Assembly (NCBI RefSeq): GCF_009827515.1
Contig: NZ_WTYO01000004.1
Coordinates: 268,888-332,887 of the forward strand
From: Pelagerythrobacter marinus
GTDB lineage: Bacteria > Pseudomonadota > Alphaproteobacteria > Sphingomonadales > Sphingomonadaceae
DNA length: 64,000 nucleotides
Direction of reading: 5' to 3'
How positions within the stretch are numbered: the stretch's first letter is position 1; the number at the start of each line of letters is the position of its first letter. The position numbers and the translations under genes were made by a program. This document shows, piece after piece, positions 36,448 to 46,100 of the stretch. Below the pieces are notes generated by a model. The model was given only the letters and a program-made list of their open reading frames with translations, ran no database searches and was not told the origin of the DNA.

Positions 36448-37697
36448 TGGGCCCCGGGCTTTCGCGCCGCCGCCTGCTCGTCTCGGCCGCCGCCGGGTCG
36501 GCCGCGCTCGCGCTGGGCGGCTGCGGACGGTCCGATGCGCTGACCTTCTGGGCCATCGGCAACGAGGCCGCCGCGCTGCCCGCGCTGCTCGATCGCCACG
36601 GCCTCGGCACCGTCCGGGTGCAACCCCTTCCCTGGTCGGGCGCGCACCAGAAGCTGTTGACCGGCTTCGTGGGCAAATCCCTGCCCGACCTGGCCCAGGT
36701 GGGAAACAGCTGGCTGGGCGAACTCGACGCGATCGGCGCGCTCGCCCCTGCCCCCGGCGATGTCACCGGCGGCAGCGACCCCTTCCCCGCTGTGATCGGC
36801 AGCAATCGCATTGCCGGGCGGCTGATCGCAGTGCCGTGGTATGTCGATACCCGCGTGCAGTTCTATCGCAGCGACCTGTTCGCGCGCGCCGGCTACGCGG
36901 CCCCGCCGCTGGAATGGGCGGCCTGGAAGCGCGCGCTCGCCCGGGTCCGCGCGCTGGCCGGGGGCGAGGCGTTCGGCGTCCTCCTCCCGCTCGACGAGTT
37001 CGAGCACCTGCAGACTTTCGCGCTCTCCGCCGGTGCCGGCTTCCTGCGCGAGGGGGGCACGCGCGGGGCCTTCGGCGCGCCCGAGTTCGTCGAGGCGCTG
37101 GGTTTCTACAAGTCGCTGTTCGACGATGGTCTCGCCCCCGTCGTCACCGGCGCGCAGATCGCCAACCGCTGGGCCGAGTTCGCCCGCGGCTGGTTCGCGG
37201 TCTATCCCTCCGGCCCGTGGATGATCGGCGAGATGCGCGAACGGCTGCCGCCGGCCATCCAGGGCAAGTGGGCGACCGCCCCCCATCCCGGCCCCGATGG
37301 GATCGGCGCCTCGGCCCCGGGCGGATCGAGCCTGGTCGTCTTCGCCGGCGGCGCGCGCCAGCGCGAGGCATGGGACGTCGTGCGCCGCCTGCTGCGCCCC
37401 GATGCCCAGCTCGCCCTGCACCGCGCGACCGGCGACCTGCCGGCAATGCGTTCGGCCTGGACCGGCGGCGCGCTCGCGGCGGACCCGGTTGTCGCCCCCT
37501 TCGCCCGCCAGATCGACCACGCGCGGCCCCTGCCCAAGGTGCCGGAGTGGGAACGGATCGTCACCGAGATGCAGGTCGTCGCAGAGCGCATGGTGCGCGG
37601 AGAGTTCACCGTTCGCGGCGCGGCGCGCGAGATGGACCGGCGGGTCGATCGCATCCTGGCCAAGCGCCGCTGGATGGCCGAGAGGGGCAAGGCGTGA
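36447..37697 (+). CDS. Sugar ABC transporter substrate-binding lipoprotein
   Basis: A 416-residue cluster-B type binding protein. The leader has twin arginines (SRRRLLVSAAAG), then lipobox LGGC with Cys26, so it is lipid-anchored and may use Tat. LTFWAIGNE, PDLAQVGNSWLGELDAIGAL, VPWYVDTRVQFYRSDLF and YPSGPWMIGEM are typical of maltose/oligosaccharide-binding proteins. A C-terminal part with EWERIVTEMQVVAERMVRGE closes the lobe. The preferred sugar cannot be read from sequence; neighbours suggest gluco-oligosaccharides. Confidence 0.9.
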   Translation: MGPGLSRRRLLVSAAAGSAALALGGCGRSDALTFWAIGNEAAALPALLDRHGLGTVRVQPLPWSGAHQKLLTGFVGKSLPDLAQVGNSWLGELDAIGALAPAPGDVTGGSDPFPAVIGSNRIAGRLIAVPWYVDTRVQFYRSDLFARAGYAAPPLEWAAWKRALARVRALAGGEAFGVLLPLDEFEHLQTFALSAGAGFLREGGTRGAFGAPEFVEALGFYKSLFDDGLAPVVTGAQIANRWAEFARGWFAVYPSGPWMIGEMRERLPPAIQGKWATAPHPGPDGIGASAPGGSSLVVFAGGARQREAWDVVRRLLRPDAQLALHRATGDLPAMRSAWTGGALAADPVVAPFARQIDHARPLPKVPEWERIVTEMQVVAERMVRGEFTVRGAAREMDRRVDRILAKRRWMAERGKA

Positions 37698-38635
37698 GCG
37701 CAGGCGCGGGGCCAGGCACTGCCGCTGCCACGACCGTCGCCGCGGCGACGCGGGCGGAGCGGCGCGCCGGCTGGCTGTTCAGCGCGCCCGCGCTGCTCGC
37801 GATCGCGCTGTTCTTCGTCCTGCCGACGATCGCCTCGCTCGCGCTCAGCCTGACCGATTTCGACATCTATGCCCTGGCCGACATCGGCAACCTGCGTTTC
37901 GTCGGGCTGGCCAACTATTCCGCCCTCCTGGGCGATCCGCTGTTCTGGACCGCGCTGCGCAACACGCTGTGGTTCGTCGCCCTCGGCGTCCCGGCGATCA
38001 TGCTCGTCGCCTTCGCCGCCGCGGTGCTGGTGAACGAGCGGCTCGTCGCCTGGCGGCCGCTCTGGCGCGCGGTCTTCTTCGCCCCCTATGTCGCCACCCT
38101 GGTCGCCGCGGCGGTCGTGTGGAAATACCTGCTCCACGCGCGCTACGGCCTGCTCAACCACGCGCTGGCGGCCATCGGCCTGCCGCCGGTGGACTGGCTG
38201 GGCGACCCGCGCTGGGCGATTCCCGCGATCACCCTGTTCGTCGTGTGGAAGAGCTTCGGCTACTCGATGCTGATCTTCCTCGCCGCGCTGCAGACCGTCC
38301 CGCGCGAGCTGGAGGAAGCCGCCCGGATCGACGGCGCCGGCTGGTGGTCGCGCCTGCGCCACGTCACCCTGCCCGCGATCGCCCCGGCGGCGGGCCTCGT
38401 CGCCGTGCTCGCCGTGGTGTCGATGTTCCAGCTTTTCGCAGAGCCATACGTGATGACCGAAGGCGGGCCGGCGCAATCGACGATCACCGTGCTCTACCTG
38501 ATGTTCGACCAGGGGTTCCAGTGGTGGAACCTGGGCCTGGGGGCGGCAGTGGCCGTGGTCCTGTTCGGCTGCATCCTCGTCGCCGCGCTCGCCCCGGCGG
38601 CCGCGCTGCGGCTCTTTCGCGGGCGCGGCGGATGA
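37694..38635 (+). CDS. Sugar ABC transporter permease (MalF/UgpA type)
   Basis: A 313-residue inner-membrane permease with six predicted helices (first LFSAPALLAIALFFVLPTIA). The EAA loop ELEEAARIDGAGWWSRLRHV contacts the ATPase. It starts at GTG 37694, overlapping the binding-protein stop (GTGA). Pairs with the next gene to form the channel. Confidence 0.92.
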   Translation: MSAGAGPGTAAATTVAAATRAERRAGWLFSAPALLAIALFFVLPTIASLALSLTDFDIYALADIGNLRFVGLANYSALLGDPLFWTALRNTLWFVALGVPAIMLVAFAAAVLVNERLVAWRPLWRAVFFAPYVATLVAAAVVWKYLLHARYGLLNHALAAIGLPPVDWLGDPRWAIPAITLFVVWKSFGYSMLIFLAALQTVPRELEEAARIDGAGWWSRLRHVTLPAIAPAAGLVAVLAVVSMFQLFAEPYVMTEGGPAQSTITVLYLMFDQGFQWWNLGLGAAVAVVLFGCILVAALAPAAALRLFRGRGG

Positions 38636-39444
38636 AGGCGCGCCTTGCCATGACCGCGCTCGCTGCGCTGTTCGCCGCGATCACCCTCGCGCCGCTGCTG
38701 TGGATGGTGGCGGTCAGCCTGATGCAGCCAGGCGAGGCGGGCCGGTTCCCGCCGCCGCTGGTGCCCGCCGATCCGACTCTCGCCCATTACCGCGCGCTGT
38801 TCGCGAACCAGGGCATGGGCCTGTTCCTGCTCAACAGCCTCGCGATCTCTACCCTCGCCACCGTCCTCGCGCTGATCTTCACGCTGCCGGCCGGCTATGC
38901 CTTCGCCCGCCTGCGCTACCCGGGTCGCGACACGACGGTGCGGGTGCTTCTCGCGCTGCTGCTGGTTCCCGGGCAGATCGGGATGCTGCCGCTGTTCCTG
39001 GAACTCAAGGCGCTGGGGCTGGTCAACTCCTACGCCGGGGTCCTGGTGCCCTGGCTGGCGGGGATCGTCGGCATATTCCTCGTGCGGCAATATGCCCTCG
39101 CCATCCCGCTCGACCTGGTCGAGGCCGCGCGGATCGACGGCGCGAGCGAGTGGCGCATCTTCCGCCACGTCGCCCTGCCCGTCATGCGCCCGGCGATCGC
39201 GACGCTCGCGCTGTTCGTGTTCCTCGGCAGCTGGAACGACTTTCTCTGGCCGCTGATCGTCCTGTCCGATCACGACCTCTACACCCTGCCGGTCGCGCTC
39301 GCCGCGCTCGGGCGCGAACGTTCGCAGGATATCGAGCTGATGATGGCCGGATCGGTGGTCACCACCGTCCCCGTCCTCGTCCTGTTCCTGGCGCTTCAGC
39401 GCCAGTTCGTCGGCGGCCTCCTGGCCGGAAGTGTCAAAGGATGA
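38632..39444 (+). CDS. Sugar ABC transporter permease (MalG/UgpE type)
   Basis: A 270-residue permease with six predicted helices and the EAA loop VEAARIDGASEWRIFRHVALP. LGSWNDFLWPLIVL near TM5 is typical of the CUT1 MalG side. Start ATG overlaps the previous stop (ATGA), and its own stop overlaps the esterase start (ATGA), so the whole run from binding protein to GH1 is translationally coupled. Confidence 0.92.
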   Translation: MKARLAMTALAALFAAITLAPLLWMVAVSLMQPGEAGRFPPPLVPADPTLAHYRALFANQGMGLFLLNSLAISTLATVLALIFTLPAGYAFARLRYPGRDTTVRVLLALLLVPGQIGMLPLFLELKALGLVNSYAGVLVPWLAGIVGIFLVRQYALAIPLDLVEAARIDGASEWRIFRHVALPVMRPAIATLALFVFLGSWNDFLWPLIVLSDHDLYTLPVALAALGRERSQDIELMMAGSVVTTVPVLVLFLALQRQFVGGLLAGSVKG

Positions 39445-40199
39445 CGATGAAACGACTGATCCCTTTCGCCCTTGCCTGTTGCGCCGCGGCCTGCACCGCG
39501 CCCGGCCCCCTTCATGCGCGCGCGCCGGCATTGCAGGCCGGGCAGCATCCCCGGCCCCCGGTCGCGCCGGGCGGCTACGAATACCAGCTCCACCTGCCGC
39601 CGGGCGCTGCGCGCGCGGACGAGGACGGGGGCCCGCGCTGGCCGCTGATGATCTTCCTCCACGGCTCGGGCGAACGGGGCAGCGACATCGCCCGGGTCAA
39701 GGTCCATGGCCCGCCCAGGATCGCCGAGCGCGACCCTGCCTTCCCCTTCATCCTGGTGTCCCCCCAGCTCCCGGCCGGGGAGGACTGGGACCTCGCCCGG
39801 CTCGACGCGCTGCTGGATCATGCCCTGGCCACGCTGCCGGTCGATCCGGCGCGGATCTACCTCACCGGCCTCAGCCGCGGCGGCCATGCCACGTGGCGTT
39901 GGGCCGCGGCGGAGCCGGGGCGTTTCGCCGCGATTGCCCCGGTTGCCGGGCGCGGCGATCCCGCCAGCGCCTGCGCCTTGACGGATATCCCCACCTGGGC
40001 CTTCCACGGCGACCGCGACGATGTCGTCACGCCCGAAGGCAGCTTCGCCATGGCCCGTGCGATCCGCGCCTGCGGCGGGCGCAGCAGCCGCCTGACGATC
40101 TACCCCGACCTGGGGCACAACGCCTGGGACCCGGCCTACGACGACCCGGCGCTCTATCTCTGGCTCCTGTCCCATCGGATCGAGGGAGGCGCACGATGA
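39441..40199 (+). CDS. Secreted alpha/beta-hydrolase (carboxylesterase/PHB-depolymerase-like) in the sugar operon
   Basis: A 252-residue hydrolase with a signal peptide containing a lipobox-like Cys (LACCAAAC). The oxyanion loop is FLHGSGERG. The triad is Ser145 in GLSRGG, an Asp in HGDRDDVVTP (about 191-194) and His226 in LGHNAWD, all present. Characterised relatives deacylate polysaccharides or small esters. Its place between the permease and GH1 genes, with ATGA overlaps on both sides, suggests removal of acyl groups from the sugar being imported, but this is inference. An in-frame ATG at 39447 is an alternative start. Confidence 0.8.
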   Translation: MTMKRLIPFALACCAAACTAPGPLHARAPALQAGQHPRPPVAPGGYEYQLHLPPGAARADEDGGPRWPLMIFLHGSGERGSDIARVKVHGPPRIAERDPAFPFILVSPQLPAGEDWDLARLDALLDHALATLPVDPARIYLTGLSRGGHATWRWAAAEPGRFAAIAPVAGRGDPASACALTDIPTWAFHGDRDDVVTPEGSFAMARAIRACGGRSSRLTIYPDLGHNAWDPAYDDPALYLWLLSHRIEGGAR

Positions 40200-41581
40200 G
40201 CCGGACCTTTCCCGACCGGTTCCTGTGGGGCGCGGCAACCGCCGCTTACCAGGTCGAGGGCTCGCCGCTGGCCGACGGGGCCGGGGCCAGCATCTGGCAC
40301 CGCTTCACCCACGATCCGCGCCTGATGATCGCCAGCGGCGACACCGGGGACGTCGCCTGCGACCACTACAACCGGATGGAAGGCGACGTCGAACTGATGA
40401 AGCAGCTGGGCCTGCAGGCCTATCGCTTCAGCATTTCGTGGAGCCGGATTCTGCCCGAGGGCACGGGGCGGGTGAACCAGGCCGGGCTCGACTTCTATCG
40501 CCGCCTGGTCGATCGGCTGAACGATGCGGGGATCGTGCCGCTGCCCACGCTCTACCACTGGGATCTTCCCGCCGCGCTCGACGACCGCGGGGGCTGGCTC
40601 AACCGCGACGTGGCCGAATGGTTCGGCGAATATGCCGCCGTCATGTACCGCGCGCTCGACGGCGAGGTCCGCCGCTGGGCGACGCTGAACGAACCGTGGG
40701 TCGTGGCCGACGGCGGCTATCTCAACGGCGTGCTCGCGCCGGGCCATCGCAGCATCTTCGAATGCGCGATCGCCAGCCGCAACCTGATGCGCGCCCACGG
40801 CCGGGCGGTGCAGGCCTATCGCGAAACGGGGCGGCACGAAGTCGGCGTGGTCTTCAATATCGAGCCCAAGTTCCCGGCCAGCGACCGGCCGGAAGACGTC
40901 GCCGCCGCCGCGCGCGCCGATGCCTACATGAACCGCCAGTATGCCGACCCGGCCCTGCTGGGCGCTTGCCCGCCCGAACTGCGCGACGTCTATGGCGAGG
41001 CGTGGGAGGACTGGTCCGCCGACGACCTTGCCCTGGCGTGCCAGCCGGTCGATTTCGTCGGCATCAACTACTACACCCGCTCGGTCGTGCGGGCCAGCGA
41101 GAGCGCCTGGCCGCTGCGGGCGGAGGCGGTGGTGCAGGAAGGGGCGCAGCACACCGAAACCGGCTGGGAAGTCTTCCCCCCGGCGATGACGCGCACCCTG
41201 CTCTGGTTCCGCGAACGCTACGGCGAGATCCCGCTCTACATCATGGAAAACGGCGCGGCCTTCGCCGACCCGGCGAGCAGCGCCGACGGCCCGATCGCCG
41301 ACGAGGACCGGTGCCGCTATCTCGCCGCGCACATCGGCGCCGTCCACGATGCGATCGCGGCCGGCGTGGACGTGCGCGGCTACATGGTATGGTCGCTGTT
41401 CGACAACCTCGAATGGGCGCTCGGCTATGCCAAGCGCTTCGGGATCGTTCACGTCGATTACGACACGCTGGCACGCACGCCGAAGAAATCGGCCGATCTC
41501 TATCGCCGCATCGTCGAGAGCAACGGAGCGGCGATCGGCGACGTATCGAGCAGCGCGTCGAAAATATCCGGGGCGGGTTGA
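40196..41581 (+). CDS. GH1 beta-glucosidase
   Basis: A 461-residue cytoplasmic family-1 glycosidase. The start FPDRFLWGAATAAYQVEG is the family N-terminal signature. Acid/base Glu166 is in TLNEP and nucleophile Glu351 in YIMENG; VWSLFDNLEWALGYAKRFG near the end forms the aglycone-side wall. No signal peptide, so it should act on sugars brought in by the adjoining ABC importer. Beta-glucosidase is most likely; beta-galactosidase or 6-phospho activity cannot be excluded, though no PTS is present. ATGA overlap with the esterase. Confidence 0.95.
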   Translation: MSRTFPDRFLWGAATAAYQVEGSPLADGAGASIWHRFTHDPRLMIASGDTGDVACDHYNRMEGDVELMKQLGLQAYRFSISWSRILPEGTGRVNQAGLDFYRRLVDRLNDAGIVPLPTLYHWDLPAALDDRGGWLNRDVAEWFGEYAAVMYRALDGEVRRWATLNEPWVVADGGYLNGVLAPGHRSIFECAIASRNLMRAHGRAVQAYRETGRHEVGVVFNIEPKFPASDRPEDVAAAARADAYMNRQYADPALLGACPPELRDVYGEAWEDWSADDLALACQPVDFVGINYYTRSVVRASESAWPLRAEAVVQEGAQHTETGWEVFPPAMTRTLLWFRERYGEIPLYIMENGAAFADPASSADGPIADEDRCRYLAAHIGAVHDAIAAGVDVRGYMVWSLFDNLEWALGYAKRFGIVHVDYDTLARTPKKSADLYRRIVESNGAAIGDVSSSASKISGAG

Positions 41582-41585
41582 CGGC

Positions 41586-41611
41586 GGCCCGGCGCGCACC
41601 GGCGCCGGGCC
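41586..41611. terminator. GC-rich hairpin between convergent GH1 and PF10091 genes
   Basis: Perfect 10-base arms (GGCCCGGCGC / GCGCCGGGCC) with a six-base loop, between the two converging stops. No T-tract follows on either strand, so it is a terminator candidate by position and stability only. Confidence 0.5.
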
Positions 41612-41620
41612 GGCAGGCCG

Positions 41621-43114
41621 TTACTCGCCCTCGTCCAGCCAGCCCCCGGCGAAGCCGAGCCGTTCCAGCCCGCGCCGGACATGCGGGTTCTTGCGCATCG
41701 TGCGCCAGACGAGGCCGCTGCGGTGGTTTTCCAGCATCGCGAGGATCGGGCCCTGGTCGATGCCCAGGTGGTCGCCCGCGATCCAGCCGCGTTCGGGATC
41801 GACCGTGCCGGTATCGCTGCCGGCATCGGTGAAGGTGTAGCTGGGGTTGAACGCGTCCTTGAACCCGTAACGGGTATAGAGCGCTTCGCCGTAGGCGGCG
41901 CGCATGTTCATCAGCGCGGGGATCGTTACCTCGGGGGCGAAGGGAATCGACCCGCCGGCCGCGGTCGGCACGATCGTGCCGTCGTCCACCACCCGTTCGG
42001 CGCTGACGCCGCGCGCCGAATAGCCCATGAATTCGCGCGGGCGGCCGTTCACCTCGCGCCCGCTGGCCGCGCCGGTCGGCCCGTCGGAAGCGGTCCAGCC
42101 CCAGATATCGGCGGAATAGCCGGTCCAGTCGTTCGGATTGTCCGCGCCATAGGCGCGCTGGCTCAAGGTCGCGCGGCGGCTGTTTTCGAAATAGTCGATG
42201 CTCTTGGCGCGCATGAAATCGTCGCGAATGCCGCGGAAATCGATCCAGACATGGCTGTACTGGTGGCCGAAGAGCGGCTCGAACTGCAGGTGCTCGTAAC
42301 CGTAGTAGTCGCCCCAGTCCTCCTCGAGGTGGGCGGCCCAGCCGGTGTCCCAGGCATCCTTGCCGACCGGGTGCGTGGGCGAGCCGGCGGCGAGGACGTA
42401 GACCAGCATCGCCTCGTTGTAGCCGACCCAGTCGTGGGTGCCGAAATCGCCCCCCTCGCCCCGCTCGGGATACCAGCCCATCGCGATCGCCTTGCCGCTG
42501 CCGCCGTTGGCCGACGGGATCGTGCTGTTTTCGCGCTGGACGAAAGTCCAGTCCACGCGGCGGTAGATCTTCTCCGCCAGCGCTCGGATTTCCGCCTCGA
42601 CCGCGTCGTCGCGATCGAAGTAGCTTTGCGCGAACAGCACGCCGCCCAGCAGCAGCGCGGTATCGACCGTCGACAGCTCGGTCCGGCCGCGGCGGGTGCC
42701 GTCCTCGTTGTTGAGGAAGTGGTAGAAGAAGCCCTTGTGCCCGGCCGTGCCCGACACCGCCGGCCCTTGCGGCGCGTTCCAGTAGAAGTCCAGGCAGTCG
42801 CGCGTGCGCGCGGCAGCCTCGGCGCGCGAGACGTAGCCACGCTCCGCCCCGATGCCGTAGGCGGTGAGCGCAAAGCCGGTCGCCGCGATCGAGGAGAACG
42901 GGTTGCTGGGCCACCGGTCGGGCGCGAGGCAGCGCCGGGTATCGGTGGTTTCCCAGAAATAGCGGAAGGTGCGCTGCGACAGGTCTTCGGCGAAGGCGGC
43001 CTGCGCGGCGGGCGAATGGCCGGCCTGGCCGGCGGGCGCAGGCGGCGGCGACCCGGCCGTGCAGGCGGCCAGCGCGAGCAGCGGCAGGGTGAAAGCGGCG
43101 AAGCGGACGGACAT
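41621..43114 (-). CDS. PF10091 'glucoamylase-family' lipoprotein, GH144-like glucanase
   Basis: A 497-residue secreted (alpha/alpha)6-barrel glycosidase with lipobox ALAAC (Cys18). QRTFRYFWETTD, GFFYHFLN, STVDTALLLGG, HDWVGYNEAM, FGHQYSHVWIDFRG and DQGPILAMLENHRSGL are hallmarks of the Pfam 'glycoamylase' family. Despite that family name, characterised members of the GH144 branch are endo-beta-1,2-glucanases, so a beta-glucan substrate fits the GH1 and GH3 neighbours. GGGAG lies seven bases before the ATG. It is downstream of the large TonB receptor with a strong hairpin between them. Confidence 0.85.
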   Translation of the reverse strand: MSVRFAAFTLPLLALAACTAGSPPPAPAGQAGHSPAAQAAFAEDLSQRTFRYFWETTDTRRCLAPDRWPSNPFSSIAATGFALTAYGIGAERGYVSRAEAAARTRDCLDFYWNAPQGPAVSGTAGHKGFFYHFLNNEDGTRRGRTELSTVDTALLLGGVLFAQSYFDRDDAVEAEIRALAEKIYRRVDWTFVQRENSTIPSANGGSGKAIAMGWYPERGEGGDFGTHDWVGYNEAMLVYVLAAGSPTHPVGKDAWDTGWAAHLEEDWGDYYGYEHLQFEPLFGHQYSHVWIDFRGIRDDFMRAKSIDYFENSRRATLSQRAYGADNPNDWTGYSADIWGWTASDGPTGAASGREVNGRPREFMGYSARGVSAERVVDDGTIVPTAAGGSIPFAPEVTIPALMNMRAAYGEALYTRYGFKDAFNPSYTFTDAGSDTGTVDPERGWIAGDHLGIDQGPILAMLENHRSGLVWRTMRKNPHVRRGLERLGFAGGWLDEGE

Positions 43115-43137
43115 TTCAGCTCCCAGGGCAAAGGACG

Positions 43138-43177
43138 CCTGGCCACCCCGGGGGAGGGGGGAGATGGGGTGGCCAGG
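43138..43177. promoter_or_regulatory. Intercistronic stem-loop between TonB receptor and glucanase genes
   Basis: CCTGGCCACCCC and GGGGTGGCCAGG are perfect 12-base arms around a 16-base purine-rich loop (plus strand). It lies just after the receptor stop and 23 bases before the glucanase start. It could act as a partial terminator or an mRNA stabiliser giving more receptor than enzyme; there is no T-tract. Confidence 0.65.
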
Positions 43178-43194
43178 TGCCCGATCGTGACCGG

Positions 43195-46100
43195 TCAGAA
43201 TTCGAAACCGGCCGACACCTTGATGGTGCGCGGCGGATTCCCGCCCACGCCCAGCCCCGAGATGGTCAGGTAATCGGGCGAAGCGGGATCGGCGTTATAA
43301 TCGACGTAGTTGCGATCGTTGAACAGGTTGATCACGTCCGCGCGGATCCAGATGCGCGTTTCGTCGGTGACGAACGGCAGCGAGAGGTACTTGGTCACCG
43401 CCAGGTCCATCTGGCGGAAGCCCCAGCGATCGCCGTTCGCATTCGCCTCGTTCGCAATCACGTCACGCGAGGGGTTCGGCCCGCCGGTGGAAATGAAGCT
43501 CTTGAGATAGGGCGGCGAGGCGATCTGGAACTTGCCCGAAAGGACCATGTCGATCGGCAGGTCGACCGAGCCGGTCATCACCAGGCGATGCTTGCGCACC
43601 CCGCTCGAACGGGTGACCGGGTAATCCTCCAGCGAGGGGAAGTCGAGCGCGAAGACTTCGCCGAAGTTCCGGTTCTCCTCCGCCTCGGTGTAGGTATAGG
43701 TCGCCGAGAGGCTCCAGGGCGAGGCGGGCGTGTAGTTCTTGTTCAGCTTGAGGTAGGCCGAATCGGCGCTCGTCTCGAGCCCGTTGGTCCCGATGATGAT
43801 CGAGCCATAGCCCGCCGGCGCAAAGCCCCAGGGCGAATTGGGCGCGGCCGGTGCCGGCTCGAAGAACGAACCGTCGGGGCGCCGGTTGCCGAGCAGGTAG
43901 GCGAAACCGTCCTTGCTCTCGATATGGCTGAAGCCGACTTCGGCGTCGAAGTTCGACGTCAGCCGCCCGCGCAGGCCCAGGCTGAACTGGTCCGAATAGG
44001 GCATCTTCAGGTCGTTATCGATGAAGCGCAACTCGCGCCCGCCGCCGGTCCCGGCCTGGGCCAGGAGCTGCTGGCGCCCTTCCTCGGTCAGGTAGACCGG
44101 GTCCCACGGCACGCAGGTCGGGCTCGGGTCGCAGGTGTTGTTCGGATCGCCGGTGATGAAGTTGAACGTGCGCGTGGTGTAGGACCCGACGCTGATTTCC
44201 TGCTGGAGGAAATCGAACTGGTTGCGATCGTAGGACCGGCCATAGCCGCCGAACAGGGCGAAACGGCCGTCCTCGTCGAGTTCGTAGGTGAAGCCGAGAC
44301 GCGGCTGGATCGCGCCGGTGAAGGCCTTCCGCTCGGTCCCGGTCGAGATGTAGTCGTTGATGTCGTAGTTCGCGTTGACGAGGTTGGGATAGTTCTCGGG
44401 CGAAACCGCCTCGACCGCGTCCTGCGGGTGGACGAAATCGAAGAAGGCCGGCGTTTCCTCGTAATCCCAGCGCACGCCAATGTTCAACGTCAGCCGGTCG
44501 GTCACTTCCCAGTCGTCCTGGGCGTAGATCCCGAACTGCCAGTTCTTCGAATTGACGATCGGGCTGCCGGTCCCGGTCTGGGCGCCGAACTGCACGCGAT
44601 AGGGGATCGTGTCGTTGAACGTGCCGCCGCCCGGGTTGTAGGCGACGTTATAGGTATAGACCGGGTTGAAGTTGTTGAGCTCGAGCGTGTTCAGCTCCAC
44701 CCACTTGCTCTTCACCCCCAGCTTGATCGTGTGGCCTTCGAAGCCGGTCCAGGTGAAATCGTTCTGGATCGCCCAGCCCTTCTGGCCCTTGTCCTGGTAA
44801 TTGCCGCCCCCGCCGATCCGCAGCAGGTTGTCGCGCACGACCTCGCCCGGCTGGGGATCGGTCGGCGAGGGGCCGGCATAGGCGAAGAGCGAGGCGTTGG
44901 AGAACTCGACCGGGGTCGGCGCCCACTTCACGTCTTCGTAAGTGAGCTTGAGATCGTTGATCCAGTTGTCGGTCGTGTGCTCCCACCGGCCCGTCAGGCG
45001 CAGTTCCTCGACATCCTGCGAGCTGATCGTGGAGCGGGCGTTGATCCCGCTGCCCAGGAACTCGCCGCTTTCGTCGCGGTACTTGGCCGAGACCTCGAAC
45101 AGGTCGCTGTTGCTCGGGACGAAATCGATCTTCCCGAAATAGAGGTCTTCATTGAAAGTCGAATTGGTCGGCCCGAACTCGTCCTGGTACTCGGCCGGGA
45201 AGAACGAGACCGGCAGCGCCAGGCCGGGCGTGATCTCGACCGGGCGTTCCTGGCGCTTCCCTTCGTACGTGACGAAGAAATGCATCACGTCCTTGATGAT
45301 CGGCCCGCCCAGCGCGCCGCCGAACTGGAAGTCCTTCGTTTCCACCTTGCCCGGATTGCTGCCGTAAAGCTCGAGCGGAGTGGCCGCGCGCATGCTCTGG
45401 TCGGTATAGTCGATGAAGCCCTGGCCGTGGAACTCGTTGGTCCCCGAACGGGTGACCGCGGTGATCGCGACCGAGCTGACCTGGTCGAACTCCGCCTTGT
45501 AGTTCGACGAGATCACCCGGTATTCGCCGATCGCCATCTGCGGGAACGGGTTGCCCTGGGTCGAATCCTGCCCGGTCACGCCGTTCTTGAGGACATAGTC
45601 CTTCTGGCCGACGCCATCGATGAAGATGTTGACCGTGCGGCTGTCCTGCGCGCCACCCTGCAGGCGCGACTGGCCGTTCGCCCCGGTGACGAACTGCACG
45701 CCGGGCGCGAGATCGGCGAAGGCGAGGAAGTTGCGGTTGTTCTGCGGCAGCGTCTCGATCTGGCGCAGCGAGATATTGGCACCGACTTCGCCCCCTTCCA
45801 TCGTGCGGATGCGATCGGCGACGACGACGATCTCGTTTCCGCCGGCCGGCGCGCCGGCCGGCGGCTGCCCGGCGCCGGCCTGCTGCGGGCCGAGGTCGAA
45901 ATCGAGCACGGCATTCTGCGCCACGCGCAAGGTGAAGGAATCGGTCGTGCGCACGCCGTCGGCCGTGGTCACTTCCAGCCGATAGGTGCCCGGGCGCAGC
46001 GAGGCGAAGTTGTAATTGCCCCCGGCCCCGGCGGCGACGGTGCGGCGCACCCCGGTGTTCACTTCCACCGCGGTCACCTGGCTGATGCCCTGCGCGCCGG

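Noticed and set aside
36447..37697. Binding protein as solely Tat-exported
   Set aside because: Twin arginines are present, but the consensus is partial and a lipobox follows. Sec export is equally likely, so only lipid anchoring is claimed.
41621..43114. PF10091 protein as a true glucoamylase
   Set aside because: The family name is misleading: it lacks GH15 signatures, and characterised relatives in GH144 act on beta-1,2-glucan.
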